A DNA stretch of 64,000 bases from Solibacillus sp. FSL W7-1436 (GCF_038007305.1 NZ_JBBOWV010000001.1:186001-250000); one strand, 5' to 3'. Positions 18,530-28,579 are shown, numbered from the stretch's first letter. The notes: generated by a model not told the origin, from the letters alone. Program-made: numbers and translations.

Positions 18530-19006
18530 ATGTTACGTTTTAGTTGGCTCATAAGTATGGGCATTAGTTTATTTGGAGTATTAATCATTCAGCACTTCTT
18601 TACGGTAAAACCGGACGATGTTGCAAATGGAGGAAATCTTGGCGCACTAGGTTTAGCACTGGTTGCACCATTCATTATACTTAGCTTATTTATTACATTT
18701 CGCTTCTTTACTGAAAGTGCCAGAAACGCAAAAGATCATCTAATGCGGATGATTTATTTAGTATTTGGAGTTGCCCTGTTAGTAGTCTTCATCTATTATG
18801 CCATTGATTTTTCAAATAATGTTTTTGCATCCCTTGGTGGAGATACGAAGACTCCCGGTTCCACAATCTATCGTTTCCCCCTATTAAACGAGTATACGAA
18901 TCACGTTTTTCTTAACTTTTATACGTTCGGAATTATCCATACATTTAGCGCTTTAGTCGGCGCTGTTACAGGAATGGTCAAGCCTGCACAGGAATCCCCG
19001 CAATAA
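18530..19006 (+). CDS. Unrecognised four-helix membrane protein
   Basis: A 158-residue protein with four predicted membrane segments (about residues 5-25, 40-60, 75-97 and 127-148) and a polar stretch of about 30 residues between helices 3 and 4. I do not recognise the family. A good promoter and a GGAGG site precede the ATG, and a terminator follows, so it is a genuine single-gene unit. It lies convergent to pheT. Confidence 0.75.
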   Translation: MLRFSWLISMGISLFGVLIIQHFFTVKPDDVANGGNLGALGLALVAPFIILSLFITFRFFTESARNAKDHLMRMIYLVFGVALLVVFIYYAIDFSNNVFASLGGDTKTPGSTIYRFPLLNEYTNHVFLNFYTFGIIHTFSALVGAVTGMVKPAQESPQ

Positions 19007-19007
19007 T

Positions 19008-19045
19008 ACAAAACCCGAATGGTCATTGAACCATTCGGGTTTTGT
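19008..19045. terminator. Bidirectional terminator between the 18530 gene and pheT
   Basis: A 16-bp stem, ACAAAACCCGAATGGT paired with ACCATTCGGGTTTTGT, has a 6-base loop. It provides U-runs on both strands and lies 9 bases after the pheT stop. Confidence 0.9.
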
Positions 19046-19054
19046 TATTGTGAA

Positions 19055-21460
19055 TTAGCGTACTTCTGCACCTGCTGCTGCTAATGCTTTCAGTACTTTA
19101 TTGTGCGCTGCGACTACTTCTTCGTCTGTTAATGTTCGCTCTGGATCGAAGTATGTTAATGAGAAGGCTACTGATTTTTTACCAGCCGTCATTTTTTCCC
19201 CTGCATAAACATCAAATACTTTTACTTCTTTTAATAAAGAAGTTCCTGCACCTTTAATAATGCTTACAATTTCACCAGCTGGAGCTGCCACATCCAATTC
19301 CAATGCGATATCACGACTCATAGCCGGGAAGCGCGGAATCATAGAATAAACGAGCTCCTCCTGTGTTGCACTTAAAATAGCATGCAAGTTCAGTTCAGCT
19401 ACATAAGTTTCTTTTACATCGAACGCTTTTTGTTCTTGCGGATGAAGCTGTGCAATGACACCCACTTTTTCACCATCCAACAATACATCTGCTGTACGAC
19501 CTGGATGGAGGCCGTCAACTTGCGCTTTTACATATCCTACACGGGATGTTAAGCCCAATTTAGCAAATACGGCTTCTACAATACCTTTTGCAACGAAGAA
19601 ATCAACATTTTTCTTTTCTCCCTGCCATGTATTATCAATCCATTTACCTGTTAACACAAGCGCTAAGTGCTCTTCTTCAAATGGTAGCTCTTCAGCAGTT
19701 TGTCCAAGGAATACTGAACCAATTTCATATAATGCCACTGTTTCCGCTTGACGTGCTACGTTATAGCTTGCTGCCTCTACTAAGTGAGGAATTAAGCTTT
19801 GGCGTAATGTTGAGCGTTCTTCAGACATAGGCATTAATAATTTTGTCGTCTCTTCAGCTTTTAATGCAAACTTTTGAGCATGCGCTGCTGAAGTTAATGA
19901 GTAAGTTACCGCTTGATAAAGACCGGCACCTTCCATAACATTGCGTACAATACGACGTCCTGCTTGATATGGCGTTAAGCGGCCAACTTGATCACTCGCA
20001 GGTAAGCTTACAGGAATCTCATCATAGCCATACATACGTGCAATTTCTTCAACGATATCTTCAGGAATTTTAATATCCTGACGACGCGTCGGAGCATCAA
20101 TGATCAATAATCCATTTGCTGCTTCCACATCAAATTTTAAACGCTCTAAAATAGACAGCATATCCTCTAAAGAAATCTTCATACCTAAACGGCCGTTAAT
20201 AAAGTCAGGTGATACAACAACACGAGCAGGTGACTTATCAAGTTCATCAACTAGCACTGTACCTTCAAGTACTTCCCCGCCTGCCAATTCAGCAAGTAAT
20301 TGTGCTGCACGTTCTGCTGCCGGAAGAACACGGTTCGGATCTACACCTTTTTCGAAACGTGCGGAAGAATCCGAACGTAAGCCGATTTCTTTTGAAGTAC
20401 AGCGCACAGATGCCGGATTGAAATATGCTGATTCGATTACTACTGTCGTTGTAGTATCGGATACTTCAGATTTAGCACCGCCCATCACACCTGCAACCGC
20501 TTCAGCTTCCTGACCATTTGTAATGACAAGATTGTGGCTTGCCAATTTACGTTCCTGATCATCAAGTGTCGTCATTACTTCACCGTCACGAGCCATACGC
20601 GTCACGATTTCACCTGTTGCCAATTTATCGTAGTCAAATGCATGTAATGGTTGGCCATATTCCATTAATACGTAGTTTGTAATATCGACTACGTTATTAT
20701 GTGGACGTACGCCAGCAGACATTAGTGCATGCTGCAGCCATAGTGGAGATTCTTTTACTTCAATATTTTTTACAACTTTCGCTGCGTACATCGGGTTGGC
20801 TTCTTTATCTTCTACCGTTAATTTTAAAACATCTTCCGCTTTTTCAGCTGAAGCTGTATAATCGATTTCCGGTAATTTTACCTCCTGAGATAAAATCGCA
20901 GCTACTTCATAGGCAACACCCAACATGCTCATTGCATCCGAACGGTTCGGTGTTAAACCAAGCTCAAGCACTGTATCACGTAAGCCTAAGACATCTAATG
21001 CATCGGCACCTGGAGCTGAATCAGCTGGAAGTACATAAATTCCTTCAGCATAGGCTTTCGGCACCAGACGGCCTTCAATCCCCAACTCTTGAAGTGAACA
21101 GATCATTCCGTTTGATTCTTGGCCGCGTAATTTTGCTTTTTTTATTTTAATGCCGCCTGGCAATTTTGCTCCTGGACGCGCTACAATGACTTTTTGACCT
21201 GCATCGACGTTTGGTGCCCCACATACGATTTGTTGAAGCTCTTCTTCTCCAACATCCACTTGGCATACATTTAATTTATCTGCTTCCGGATGTTTTTCTT
21301 TCGATACAACATGACCTACAACCACATTGGACATGCCTAGTGAACGGTCAATTACTGCATCTACTTCAATCCCCGCGCGTGTAATTCTTTCTGCTAACTC
21401 ATTCGCTTCCAAAGAAGAAATATCTACATATTGACTTAACCATTTTAATGAAACTAACAT
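19055..21460 (-). CDS. pheT: Phenylalanine-tRNA ligase beta subunit
   Basis: An 801-residue beta subunit of the (alpha-beta)2 PheRS. Domains in order: an N-terminal region with the tRNA-binding OB fold (about 40-150, NVVVGHVVSKEKHPEADKLN), the B3/B4 editing domain (about 210-385, RSDSSARFEKGVDPNRV), the B5 DNA-binding-like domain (about 405-475), a catalytic-like module, and the C-terminal FDX-ACB anticodon-binding domain (about 708-800, YSMIPRFPAMSRDIALE). GAAGGAGG precedes the ATG. It is co-transcribed with pheS, 17 bases upstream, under the Phe T-box. Confidence 0.98.
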   Translation of the reverse strand: MLVSLKWLSQYVDISSLEANELAERITRAGIEVDAVIDRSLGMSNVVVGHVVSKEKHPEADKLNVCQVDVGEEELQQIVCGAPNVDAGQKVIVARPGAKLPGGIKIKKAKLRGQESNGMICSLQELGIEGRLVPKAYAEGIYVLPADSAPGADALDVLGLRDTVLELGLTPNRSDAMSMLGVAYEVAAILSQEVKLPEIDYTASAEKAEDVLKLTVEDKEANPMYAAKVVKNIEVKESPLWLQHALMSAGVRPHNNVVDITNYVLMEYGQPLHAFDYDKLATGEIVTRMARDGEVMTTLDDQERKLASHNLVITNGQEAEAVAGVMGGAKSEVSDTTTTVVIESAYFNPASVRCTSKEIGLRSDSSARFEKGVDPNRVLPAAERAAQLLAELAGGEVLEGTVLVDELDKSPARVVVSPDFINGRLGMKISLEDMLSILERLKFDVEAANGLLIIDAPTRRQDIKIPEDIVEEIARMYGYDEIPVSLPASDQVGRLTPYQAGRRIVRNVMEGAGLYQAVTYSLTSAAHAQKFALKAEETTKLLMPMSEERSTLRQSLIPHLVEAASYNVARQAETVALYEIGSVFLGQTAEELPFEEEHLALVLTGKWIDNTWQGEKKNVDFFVAKGIVEAVFAKLGLTSRVGYVKAQVDGLHPGRTADVLLDGEKVGVIAQLHPQEQKAFDVKETYVAELNLHAILSATQEELVYSMIPRFPAMSRDIALELDVAAPAGEIVSIIKGAGTSLLKEVKVFDVYAGEKMTAGKKSVAFSLTYFDPERTLTDEEVVAAHNKVLKALAAAGAEVR

Positions 21461-21477
21461 TTATATTGTCCTCCTTC

Positions 21478-22515
21478 TTACACTTCTGCCTGGTGGAATT
21501 GTGATAAGAAGCGTGTGTCATTTGTATAGAAATGACGAATATCATCCACACCGTATTTTAACATCGCGATACGTTCTGCACCGATACCGAAAGCAAAACC
21601 TGAAAGCTTCGTTGAATCGTAGCCAGCCATTTCAAGTACGTTCGGGTGTACCATACCGGCACCTAAAATTTCGATCCAACCAGTTTGTTTACATACATTA
21701 CAGCCTTTTCCTGAGCATTTATGACAAGAAACGTCTACTTCTACAGATGGCTCTGTGAACGGGAAGAATGATGGACGAAGACGGATTTCGCGTTCTGCTC
21801 CAAACATTTTCTTCGCTAATGCATCAAGCGTTCCTTTTAAGTCAGACATGCGGATGTTTTCACCAATCACAAGGCCTTCAATTTGCATGAATTGGTGTGA
21901 GTGGGTCGCATCGTCTGTGTCACGTCGGAATACTTTACCTGGGCAGATCACACGGATTGGTTCGCCTTTTTTGGCTTCCATCGTACGTGCCTGAACTGGT
22001 GAAGTATGCGTACGCAGTAATGTTTCTTCTGAAATATAGAATGAATCCTGCATGTCACGAGCCGGGTGACCTTTAGGCAAGTTCATTGCTTCAAAGTTAT
22101 AGTAGTCTTTTTCTACTTCAGGTCCTTCTACGATTTCGTAGCCCATTCCTAAAAACAGGTCTTCGATTTCTTCGATTACACGTGTCAGCAGGTGACGGTT
22201 TCCTGCACGTACTTTAGCGCCTGGTAACGTGACATCGATTGATTCGTTTTCAAGCTGTGCTAAAATTGCAACTTCTTCTAATACAGCAACCTTCTTTTCA
22301 AGTTCAGTTGTTACGTTTTCACGCACAGTGTTAACTAGGGCACCCATTTTCGGGCGTTCTTCTGCAGAAAGTTTCCCCATTCCTTTTAATAAGTCCGTGA
22401 TTGGTCCTTTTTTACCTAAGTACGCAACACGAACTTCGTTTAATGCTTTTAGGTCCGCTGCATCGGCAATTTTGGCTAATGCTTCTTGTTCCAATTGCTT
22501 TAGTTGTTGTTCCAT
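21478..22515 (-). CDS. pheS: Phenylalanine-tRNA ligase alpha subunit
   Basis: A 345-residue catalytic alpha subunit. The N-terminal 100 or so residues form the coiled-coil arm that contacts tRNA. Class II motifs follow: motif 2 region ([21 protein letters not shown]) and motif 3 near the end ([17 protein letters not shown]). The Cys-rich element [16 protein letters not shown] (residues about 263-278) is typical of bacterial PheS. AAGGAGG precedes the ATG. It is the first gene of pheST, preceded by a T-box leader. Confidence 0.98.
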   Translation of the reverse strand: MEQQLKQLEQEALAKIADAADLKALNEVRVAYLGKKGPITDLLKGMGKLSAEERPKMGALVNTVRENVTTELEKKVAVLEEVAILAQLENESIDVTLPGAKVRAGNRHLLTRVIEEIEDLFLGMGYEIVEGPEVEKDYYNFEAMNLPKGHPARDMQDSFYISEETLLRTHTSPVQARTMEAKKGEPIRVICPGKVFRRDTDDATHSHQFMQIEGLVIGENIRMSDLKGTLDALAKKMFGAEREIRLRPSFFPFTEPSVEVDVSCHKCSGKGCNVCKQTGWIEILGAGMVHPNVLEMAGYDSTKLSGFAFGIGAERIAMLKYGVDDIRHFYTNDTRFLSQFHQAEV

Positions 22516-22617
22516 TTACAAAGTCCTCCTTAATAAAATCCAGTGTCATAGTGCCTGTTCTGAACCCGTTGCTTTAACAATCTCATAAATACACACTAAT
22601 CATTACCATTTGTGAAA

Positions 22618-22886
22618 ATAAAAAATCCTCGTCCCCTAAGAAAGGGACGAGGACGAGTTTCGCGGTACCACCCTAGTTATTGCATTAAGCAATCACTTCA
22701 TTGGAGCTAACGACTATGTCTAGCCGGCAATCCTTTCACCACAAGTGGATCCCGGATGCTGCTCGCGGGGTGAACTTCACTATACAATTTGTTAGCAAGC
22801 TTTCAGTCATTGGCTTGCATTCCCTAAAACAAATGTTGTATACCTACTCTTCCCGGTCAACGCATTTCGTAATATATTCTCCAACT
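22618..22886 (-). ncRNA. T-box leader (tRNA-Phe responsive) of pheST
   Basis: On the minus strand the leader has the AG-bulge element GGGAAGAGTA near its 5' end, a stem I with the TTC specifier in GAAGTTCACC, and the conserved T-box GGGTGGTACCGCG (near 22660-22672). Its TGGT bulge pairs with the ACCA end of tRNA-Phe. A terminator stem of CTCGTCC(C) type ending in T-runs (about 22618-22660) follows. Uncharged tRNA-Phe would favour the antiterminator and switch pheST on. Confidence 0.93.
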
Positions 22887-22915
22887 AGTTTAATGTATTT
22901 TCGTACATTTATCAA
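22887..22915 (-). promoter_or_regulatory. SigA-type promoter of the pheST transcript
   Basis: TTGATA (22915-22910), a 17-base spacer and TAAACT (22892-22887) on the minus strand precede the T-box. The whole promoter lies inside a long inverted repeat (22879-22925). Confidence 0.7.
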
Positions 22916-22937
22916 CTAGCTGGAGTGCTTTTCATCA

Positions 22938-23219
22938 TTACATATCCCAAAGAAGGATTAATAAAGAACCTAAAACAGTCAATACTACTAAACCGATGCC
23001 GTATACGATGTTCGAGTAGATAGCCCACTTGTCATTTGTTTCACCAGCGTGCATGAAAACAATAAACTGTAAACCTGCTTGAATGAATGCTGTTACTAAT
23101 AGGATAACCATTCCAGTTGTGAATGACATATCTGTGAAGTACACAAGCATTGCAATCACTGTTAAAATCAGTGAAAATACGAAGCCCATAATTTGGCCGA
23201 TTGGAAAGAACTTAGCCAT
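22938..23219 (-). CDS. qoxD: Cytochrome aa3 menaquinol oxidase subunit IV
   Basis: A 93-residue protein with three membrane helices (about residues 8-28, 35-57 and 68-90), containing the family stretch AFIQAGLQFIVFMHAGE. It is the small accessory subunit of the aa3-600 quinol oxidase. It starts 3 bases after the qoxC stop and is the last gene of qoxABCD. No clear terminator with a U-run follows; a long inverted repeat does. Confidence 0.95.
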   Translation of the reverse strand: MAKFFPIGQIMGFVFSLILTVIAMLVYFTDMSFTTGMVILLVTAFIQAGLQFIVFMHAGETNDKWAIYSNIVYGIGLVVLTVLGSLLILLWDM

Positions 23220-23222
23220 AGA

Positions 23223-23822
23223 TTACATCATTCCTTTCAAGTAAATGAAACTGAAGATGAAGATCCAAACAACATCCAGGAAGTGCCAGTATAGTGAGAA
23301 GATAAATGTTTTCCCTGCTGTCACTGAGTTAAGTCCACGTTTAGCGATTTGGATCATAATGAAGATTCCCCAGAATAAACCAAACGTTACGTGAAGACCG
23401 TGTGTTCCTAACGTTGTTAATAAAGCAGATGTGAAGGCACTAGTCGTAATACCTGCACCAACATGTACGTAGTGTACAAATTCATAAATCTCTACAGAAA
23501 TGAACGCTGCACCAAGCAATAATGTAATACCCATGAATGACAATGTCGCTTTTTTACTGCCAAGACGCATTGCATGAATGGCTAAACCGATTGTAAAACT
23601 TGATGTTAATAGGATGAATGTCTCTGCCAATACTGGACCGATTTCGAAAATCTCAGCAGCAGTAGGACCGTCACCTGTACGACCTGATAGAACAAAGTAT
23701 GATGCGAATAATGTACCGAATAACATAATTTCCGCACCTAGGAAAGTCCAGAATCCGAAGATTTTCAGGTTATTTTCCTCTGTTGAATATTCCAATGGAA
23801 CATTGTTATTAACTTTACCCAT
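23223..23822 (-). CDS. qoxC: Cytochrome aa3 menaquinol oxidase subunit III
   Basis: A 199-residue subunit III with five membrane helices, as in quinol oxidases (seven in most cytochrome c oxidases). The family region FGFWTFLGAEIMLFGTLFASYFVL and LGTHGLHVTFGLFWG are visible, with WHFLDVVWIFIFSFIYL at the C-terminus. Its ATG overlaps the qoxB stop by one base (TAATG), so translation is coupled. Confidence 0.97.
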   Translation of the reverse strand: MGKVNNNVPLEYSTEENNLKIFGFWTFLGAEIMLFGTLFASYFVLSGRTGDGPTAAEIFEIGPVLAETFILLTSSFTIGLAIHAMRLGSKKATLSFMGITLLLGAAFISVEIYEFVHYVHVGAGITTSAFTSALLTTLGTHGLHVTFGLFWGIFIMIQIAKRGLNSVTAGKTFIFSLYWHFLDVVWIFIFSFIYLKGMM

Positions 23823-25786
23823 TATTTCGCACCTCCTTCTTTTTCATATTTTTTCTCGATTAATTCAACCTCTTCTTTATGGATATGGTAGCCATGGTCG
23901 TCTTCCAGAGAACGGTAACCCATACAAGCTAAAATACCGATTAAGCTGATGATTGCTAAAGTAAACATACTGAATACTAGAGCGAAACCACCGATGAAGA
24001 AGAATATTGATAAAATAAATGTTTGACCTGAGTTATTTGGCATGTGAATGTCTTGAATTTCACCTTTGAATAACTTCGTGCCATTTTTCTTAGCATCCCA
24101 GAATGCTTCTGATGTTGAATCAGTTACGTCTGGAGTAATTGCAAAGTTGTAGTGTGGAATTGGCGTATGCGTTGCCCACTCTAGACCACGTGCATCCCAT
24201 GGATCTGAACCGATGTCGCGTGGTGAGTTTTTGAAACTGTACCAAATGTTCCATACTAGCATTAAGAATGAAACAGCCATAATACCGGCACCGATGAACG
24301 ATACCATGTTTAATGTACTGAAACCTGAAGCTTCTGAGAAAGTATACATACGACGTGCTTGACCATCTAAACCAGTGATATACATAGGAATGAATGATAG
24401 TACGAAACCGAAAGACATTACCCAGACAGTAGCTTTACCTAGACGTTCATTTAACATGAAACCGAACATTTTTGGCCAGTAGAATGTTAAACCTGCTAAC
24501 ATCGCGTAAACAACACCAGGGATGATTACGTTATGGAAATGAGCTACTAAGAACATTGTGTTGTGGTATTGGTAGTCAGCTGCTGACATCGCGAGCATAA
24601 CCCCTGTTACACCACCAAGTGTGAATAAAGGAATAAAGTGCATTGCATACAACATTGGTGTCGTAATAACAATTTTCCCTTTATAAAGTGTGAATAACCA
24701 GTTGAAAATTTTAACCCCTGTTGGGATCGCAATTGCCATTGTTGTGATCGAGAAAATCGAGTTCGTGAATGCACCTTGACCCATTGTAAAGAAGTGGTGA
24801 GTCCATACAGCGAACGAGAATACTGAAATTACGATCAGTGACCAAACCATTGACGTGTAACCGTATAAGTTACGACGTGCGAATGTCGAAATAACTTCAG
24901 AGAAAATACCGAATGCCGGTAAGATCAGGATATATACTTCAGGGTGACCCCAAACCCAGAACAGGTTGGCCCAAAGCATGTCCATACCACCGTCACCGAT
25001 AGCGAAGAATTTCGTATCCCAAAGACGATCCATCGTACCCATTGCTAATGCTACTGTTAATACCGGGAACGCGAACACGATAATTAAGTTTGCAATAAGC
25101 GCTGACCAAGTGAACATTGGCATTTTGAATAATGTCATACCTGGTGCACGCATTTTAAAGATTGTCGTAATGAAGTTAATACCTGTCATTAACGTACCAA
25201 GTCCGGCAATTTGAAGCGCCAGCATGTAGTAGTTAGTACCAACTGATGTACTGAATTCATTATCCGCTAACGGGAAATATGAAGTCCATCCCGCATCAGG
25301 AGATCCACCAACGATGAATGAGATATTGAATAATCCCATACCCATGAAGAATAACCAGAATGCCAAGTTGTTTAAACGTGGGAACGCAACGTCACGTGCC
25401 CCGATTTGTAAAGGTACTAAAAAGTTAAAGAAGAATGTAATGAATGGCATCGCCATGAATAAAATCATGACTACTCCGTGAGTTGTAAATACTTCGTTAT
25501 AGTGCTGTGCGTCTAAGAAACCGTTCTCTGGAACAGCTAATTGTAAACGCATCATTACAGCATCGACACCGCCGCGGAAAAGCATAACTAAAGCAGTGAT
25601 TAAATACATGATACCGATTTTTTTATGGTCAACAGTTGTTATCCATTCACGCCATAAGTAGCCCCACAATTTAAAATAAGTAACGATCGCTACTAACGCG
25701 ATTGACCCTAAAACTATAGAAGCCATTGCGATATAAATTAATGTGCTTGGGTGTGGAACTGCAAACTGTGCAAAGAATTCCGACAT
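23822..25786 (-). CDS. qoxB: Cytochrome aa3 menaquinol oxidase subunit I
   Basis: A 654-residue heme-copper oxidase subunit I, the catalytic core that reduces oxygen and pumps protons. Seen are the low-spin heme His in [16 protein letters not shown], the CuB-region [15 protein letters not shown] with the cross-linked His-Tyr pair, the second pair of CuB histidines in [12 protein letters not shown], and the high-spin heme region [13 protein letters not shown]. It has about 14-15 helices, two more than a minimal subunit I, as in B. subtilis QoxB. It is preceded by qoxA and followed by qoxC. Confidence 0.98.
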   Translation of the reverse strand: MSEFFAQFAVPHPSTLIYIAMASIVLGSIALVAIVTYFKLWGYLWREWITTVDHKKIGIMYLITALVMLFRGGVDAVMMRLQLAVPENGFLDAQHYNEVFTTHGVVMILFMAMPFITFFFNFLVPLQIGARDVAFPRLNNLAFWLFFMGMGLFNISFIVGGSPDAGWTSYFPLADNEFSTSVGTNYYMLALQIAGLGTLMTGINFITTIFKMRAPGMTLFKMPMFTWSALIANLIIVFAFPVLTVALAMGTMDRLWDTKFFAIGDGGMDMLWANLFWVWGHPEVYILILPAFGIFSEVISTFARRNLYGYTSMVWSLIVISVFSFAVWTHHFFTMGQGAFTNSIFSITTMAIAIPTGVKIFNWLFTLYKGKIVITTPMLYAMHFIPLFTLGGVTGVMLAMSAADYQYHNTMFLVAHFHNVIIPGVVYAMLAGLTFYWPKMFGFMLNERLGKATVWVMSFGFVLSFIPMYITGLDGQARRMYTFSEASGFSTLNMVSFIGAGIMAVSFLMLVWNIWYSFKNSPRDIGSDPWDARGLEWATHTPIPHYNFAITPDVTDSTSEAFWDAKKNGTKLFKGEIQDIHMPNNSGQTFILSIFFFIGGFALVFSMFTLAIISLIGILACMGYRSLEDDHGYHIHKEEVELIEKKYEKEGGAK

Positions 25787-25823
25787 AGTAGTACTCCTTT
25801 CGAAAAGTTGTTACTTTCAAAAA

Positions 25824-26705
25824 TTAGTGTGAAGAATGATCCTCTTCATCTTCTTCGTCTGAAGATTCATGGTTGTGTTCCGGAGCTGGTGAGAACTCTA
25901 GATGTGTACCAGTATAAGTTGATTTACCAAGATGACCTGGCTCTAATAATTCGTCAAACTTCTCTTCTGTTAATGGAGCAGCTGTTTCATGAACTTCTGT
26001 TACCCATTCATCAAATTCAGTTTGAGTTAATGCTGTTACATCAAAAATGTTTTCTGCTGTACCACGACCTGAGAAGTTCGCGTTACGTCCCCAGAATTCG
26101 CCTGGGTTATCAGCAGCTAAGTGTAATGTTGTTACCATGTCTGCCATTGCGTATTTCTGACCACCAAGTTGTGGAATCCAGAAACTTGTAATTGGACCGT
26201 AAGAATAAAGTTTGAATTCAATTGCACGTCCAGCAGGAATGTATAGGTAGTTTACTGTTTCAATACCTTGTTCTGGATAGCTGAAGTGCCATTTCCAGTT
26301 AGATGATGAAGCATAAATAACTAAAGGTTCCTGATCTTCATATTCTTGAGGAACATTCTCAACAATGTAGTTACTCTTAACAGAAACAAATGATAAGAAA
26401 ATAACGATGATTACAGGAATACCAATCATAAATGTTTCTACAAGCCAGTGACCATGAATATGCGGTGGCTCGTAATCTGGACTTTGTTTTGATGCACGGT
26501 ATTTAACTAACATAAATACCAAAATTGCTAATACTGTTAGAACAATCCCTGACATTAAGTAAATTAATAACATTGTGTCATCGGCTTGTCTTTGAGCTTG
26601 AGGACCTTTAGGATCAAGTACTGCTAACTTATCGTTACAGCCTGCTAATAGGATAGCACCTAGTCCCATGAAAGAGAGTAATGTTCCCTTCATATTTACT
26701 TTCAT
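25824..26705 (-). CDS. qoxA: Cytochrome aa3 menaquinol oxidase subunit II (lipoprotein)
   Basis: A 293-residue subunit II with a lipobox (AILLAGC), two membrane helices (about residues 42-65 and 84-105) and an external cupredoxin domain (about 120-220, FWIPQLGGQKYAM). The Cu-A ligand motif of cytochrome c oxidases (C-x3-C with His and Met) is absent, which marks it as a quinol oxidase subunit. The sequence LDPKGPQAQRQADDTMLLI is typical of QoxA. An acidic/His-rich tail (about 280-293) ends it. The ATG at 26705 follows AAAGGAG; the 19 extra upstream codons are rejected. Confidence 0.96.
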   Translation of the reverse strand: MKVNMKGTLLSFMGLGAILLAGCNDKLAVLDPKGPQAQRQADDTMLLIYLMSGIVLTVLAILVFMLVKYRASKQSPDYEPPHIHGHWLVETFMIGIPVIIVIFLSFVSVKSNYIVENVPQEYEDQEPLVIYASSSNWKWHFSYPEQGIETVNYLYIPAGRAIEFKLYSYGPITSFWIPQLGGQKYAMADMVTTLHLAADNPGEFWGRNANFSGRGTAENIFDVTALTQTEFDEWVTEVHETAAPLTEEKFDELLEPGHLGKSTYTGTHLEFSPAPEHNHESSDEEDEEDHSSH

Positions 26706-27244
26706 AGTTGGACTCCTTTCCAAATAAATAGAGCTTGTTAGATTTTGCTTAAGCGCTTTCATGTGAGAGCGAAAATAAAATAATGACGATAGCGTTACTA
26801 CGAATGAATAATTTCACTTATTACCATTTACACTATGCATATAGTGGCAAATAGCCAGACCATCAATTCATCACCATTTAGAACCTTTAAATTGAATCCC
26901 ATAATCAACAGTTTGCACACTATTTTAAAAAGCATTATTTTATTTTTTTGTTGTGACAACTTAAGGCGCCTGTCTAACCTAATTAGATTTTAGTTAAACA
27001 TCAAATAAGTGTCAAAACATCAAATTGGAAAATAACCTTATTTCTGCCATTTTTCGAGCGATTCTTTTTTAATATTTTAAAATAATGACGAAAAATGCAG
27101 TAAAACAGAGCGATTGCGAGCTAAAAGCTGCCTTCATTTCAAAAATGACATTTCTATGAACTCGTTAAAGTTCATGTTTTGCGACTAATCAGAAAGCGCA
27201 TAATGTTTCATATTATGGGTTTTATTTCCACTTTTTACCTTAAA
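26706..27244. other. Long non-coding region upstream of qoxA
   Basis: These 540 bases hold no credible gene. Two palindromes stand out: CACTATGCATATAGTG (26831-26846) and GTTGTGACAAC (26950-26960). On the minus strand TGAAAGCGCTTAAG (near 26762-26749) resembles a CcpA cre site at 12 of 14 positions. I cannot place the qox promoter with confidence. The length suggests several regulators or a long leader. Confidence 0.35.
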
Positions 27245-27289
27245 TTTTAAAAGAAATGGGATTTTATAAGTACTTACTTACAAAATCCC
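27245..27289 (-). terminator. Terminator of the TrmH-family gene
   Basis: On the minus strand a stem of about 15 bp (GGGATTTT-G-TAAGTA with TACTTA-T-AAAATCCC, 27258-27289) is followed by ATTTCTTTT, 21 bases after the stop. Confidence 0.8.
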
Positions 27290-27309
27290 TCGTTTAACTT
27301 TTCACCTGT

Positions 27310-28071
27310 TTATTTTACAAAGGCATACAATAAAATTCCTGTTGCCACCGCAACATTCAGTGATTCTGCCCCACCAAAAATAGGAATGATGATGTTCTGG
27401 TCTGTTTTTGCCAAAATTTGCGGATTAATGCCACTCCCTTCATTACCCACAATTAATGCAAATGAATCACTTGGTTCCAATTTTTTATAAGAAATCGATT
27501 CATCCAATGAAGTGCCGTATACACGTACACCATCAGCCTGCAGGTTTTCCAACCATTCCATCAAGTCGCCACGGACGACTGGAATATGGAAATGGGAGCC
27601 TTGTGCCGAACGCAATGATTTAGGATTAAATGCATCCACACTGCCTTTTCCTAAAATAACTGCATCAATTCCTGCTGCATCGGCAGTTCGGATCATCGTG
27701 CCGATATTTCCCGGATCTTGTACGGCATCGACTAATAATACTTTACGCCAATTGAATTGCTCGTCTTCGGAAATCAGGCGCTGTTTACAATGGGCAAATA
27801 CCCCTTGCGAATTTTCGGTTTCCGCAATTTCTTTTGACACCGTATCATTCACATGGACTAAAACCACTTCGTCTATCGACCATAATAATGGCAGATCAAC
27901 ACCATCACGCACAATAATTTGCACGATTTGGTCCTTATGCTTTAACGCTTCTTCCACTAAATGAAAGCCTTCTACAATATATTCTCCTGTTTTTTCGCGT
28001 TCTTTACGTTGTGTTACAAGCTTTTTCCAATGCTTTACTAGTGCATTTTGTGTCGATTCGATTCTTTTCAT
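27310..28071 (-). CDS. ysgA: TrmH-family (SPOUT) RNA 2'-O-methyltransferase, YsgA type
   Basis: A 253-residue SPOUT methyltransferase that would methylate a ribose in rRNA or tRNA with S-adenosylmethionine. The N-terminal substrate-binding domain (about 1-95, L30e-like) precedes the knotted catalytic domain with motifs NIGTMIRTADAAG (1), LIVGNEGSGI (2) and IPIFGGAESLNVAVATGILLY (3). ATGs at 28071 and 28074 both follow GGACGGGAA; the longer frame upstream is rejected. It sits next to sspI, divergently, and close to pheST, as in B. subtilis. Confidence 0.93.
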   Translation of the reverse strand: MKRIESTQNALVKHWKKLVTQRKEREKTGEYIVEGFHLVEEALKHKDQIVQIIVRDGVDLPLLWSIDEVVLVHVNDTVSKEIAETENSQGVFAHCKQRLISEDEQFNWRKVLLVDAVQDPGNIGTMIRTADAAGIDAVILGKGSVDAFNPKSLRSAQGSHFHIPVVRGDLMEWLENLQADGVRVYGTSLDESISYKKLEPSDSFALIVGNEGSGINPQILAKTDQNIIIPIFGGAESLNVAVATGILLYAFVK

Positions 28072-28146
28072 CATTTCCCGTCCTTTTTTGCGTACTCGAT
28101 TGTATATTCTATCATAATTAATTTGTAATCCATAACGCAATGCCAA

Positions 28147-28175
28147 GTATAAAGTTGATTATTTTGAGCAAATTA
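28147..28175 (+). promoter_or_regulatory. Candidate SigG (forespore) promoter of sspI
   Basis: GTATA (28147-28151), a 17-base spacer and CAAATTA (28169-28175) resemble the SigG consensus (GHATR, then CATNNTA), 21 bases before the sspI start. SspI is known to be forespore-expressed in B. subtilis. Confidence 0.45.
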
Positions 28176-28195
28176 TAGGGAAAAGGAGGTTTCAT

Positions 28196-28405
28196 ATGGA
28201 TTTTCAAATTCGACAAGCAATTACTGCCAATGTAATGGGCTCAGATGCCGCAGAGTTTCAGGATATCGTCAATGATGCAATTTCACGTGGCGAGGAACAT
28301 TTACTTCCTGGTCTTGGTGTATTCCTGGAAAAATGGTGGACAGGTGCAAGCGAAAGTGAGCGAAATGAATTTTCGCAAAAACTGGCTAAACAATTTGTCA
28401 GCTAA
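28196..28405 (+). CDS. sspI: Small acid-soluble spore protein I
   Basis: A 69-residue minor SASP of the SspI family. The family core SRGEEHLLPGLGVFLEKWWTGASESERNEF is recognisable in pieces (RGEEHLLPGLGVFLEKWW; SESERNEF). Its presence marks the organism as a spore former. AAAGGAGG precedes the ATG. It is a single-gene unit divergent from ysgA with its own terminator. Confidence 0.96.
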   Translation: MDFQIRQAITANVMGSDAAEFQDIVNDAISRGEEHLLPGLGVFLEKWWTGASESERNEFSQKLAKQFVS

Positions 28406-28446
28406 CATTTAGCATAACCACCCATCATTCAATTATAATTCCATAC

Positions 28447-28482
28447 AAAAAAGCAATCCAGCGTCTCCCGGATTGCTTTTTC
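28447..28482. terminator. Bidirectional terminator after sspI
   Basis: The stem AAAAAAGCAATCC/GGATTGCTTTTT has a 10-base loop and U-runs on both strands. Confidence 0.85.
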
Positions 28483-28579
28483 TATGTAGTGATGGGGCAT
28501 TCCATCTTGAATACAGACATCACTTGTAGTTCTTCATGAATCGTTACAGCGCCTCCCGTTTTTATTCATGTTGGACTAC

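Noticed and set aside
25824-26705. Subunit II read as cytochrome c oxidase CtaC
   Set aside because: The Cu-A ligand motif and a C-terminal cytochrome c domain are absent, and the sequence matches QoxA; the operon is therefore a quinol oxidase.
26945-26962. TTGTTGTGACAAC palindrome as a Rex (redox) site
   Set aside because: Rex sites need TTGTGA-N6-TCACAA; here the halves are fused without the spacer, so the match is not adequate.
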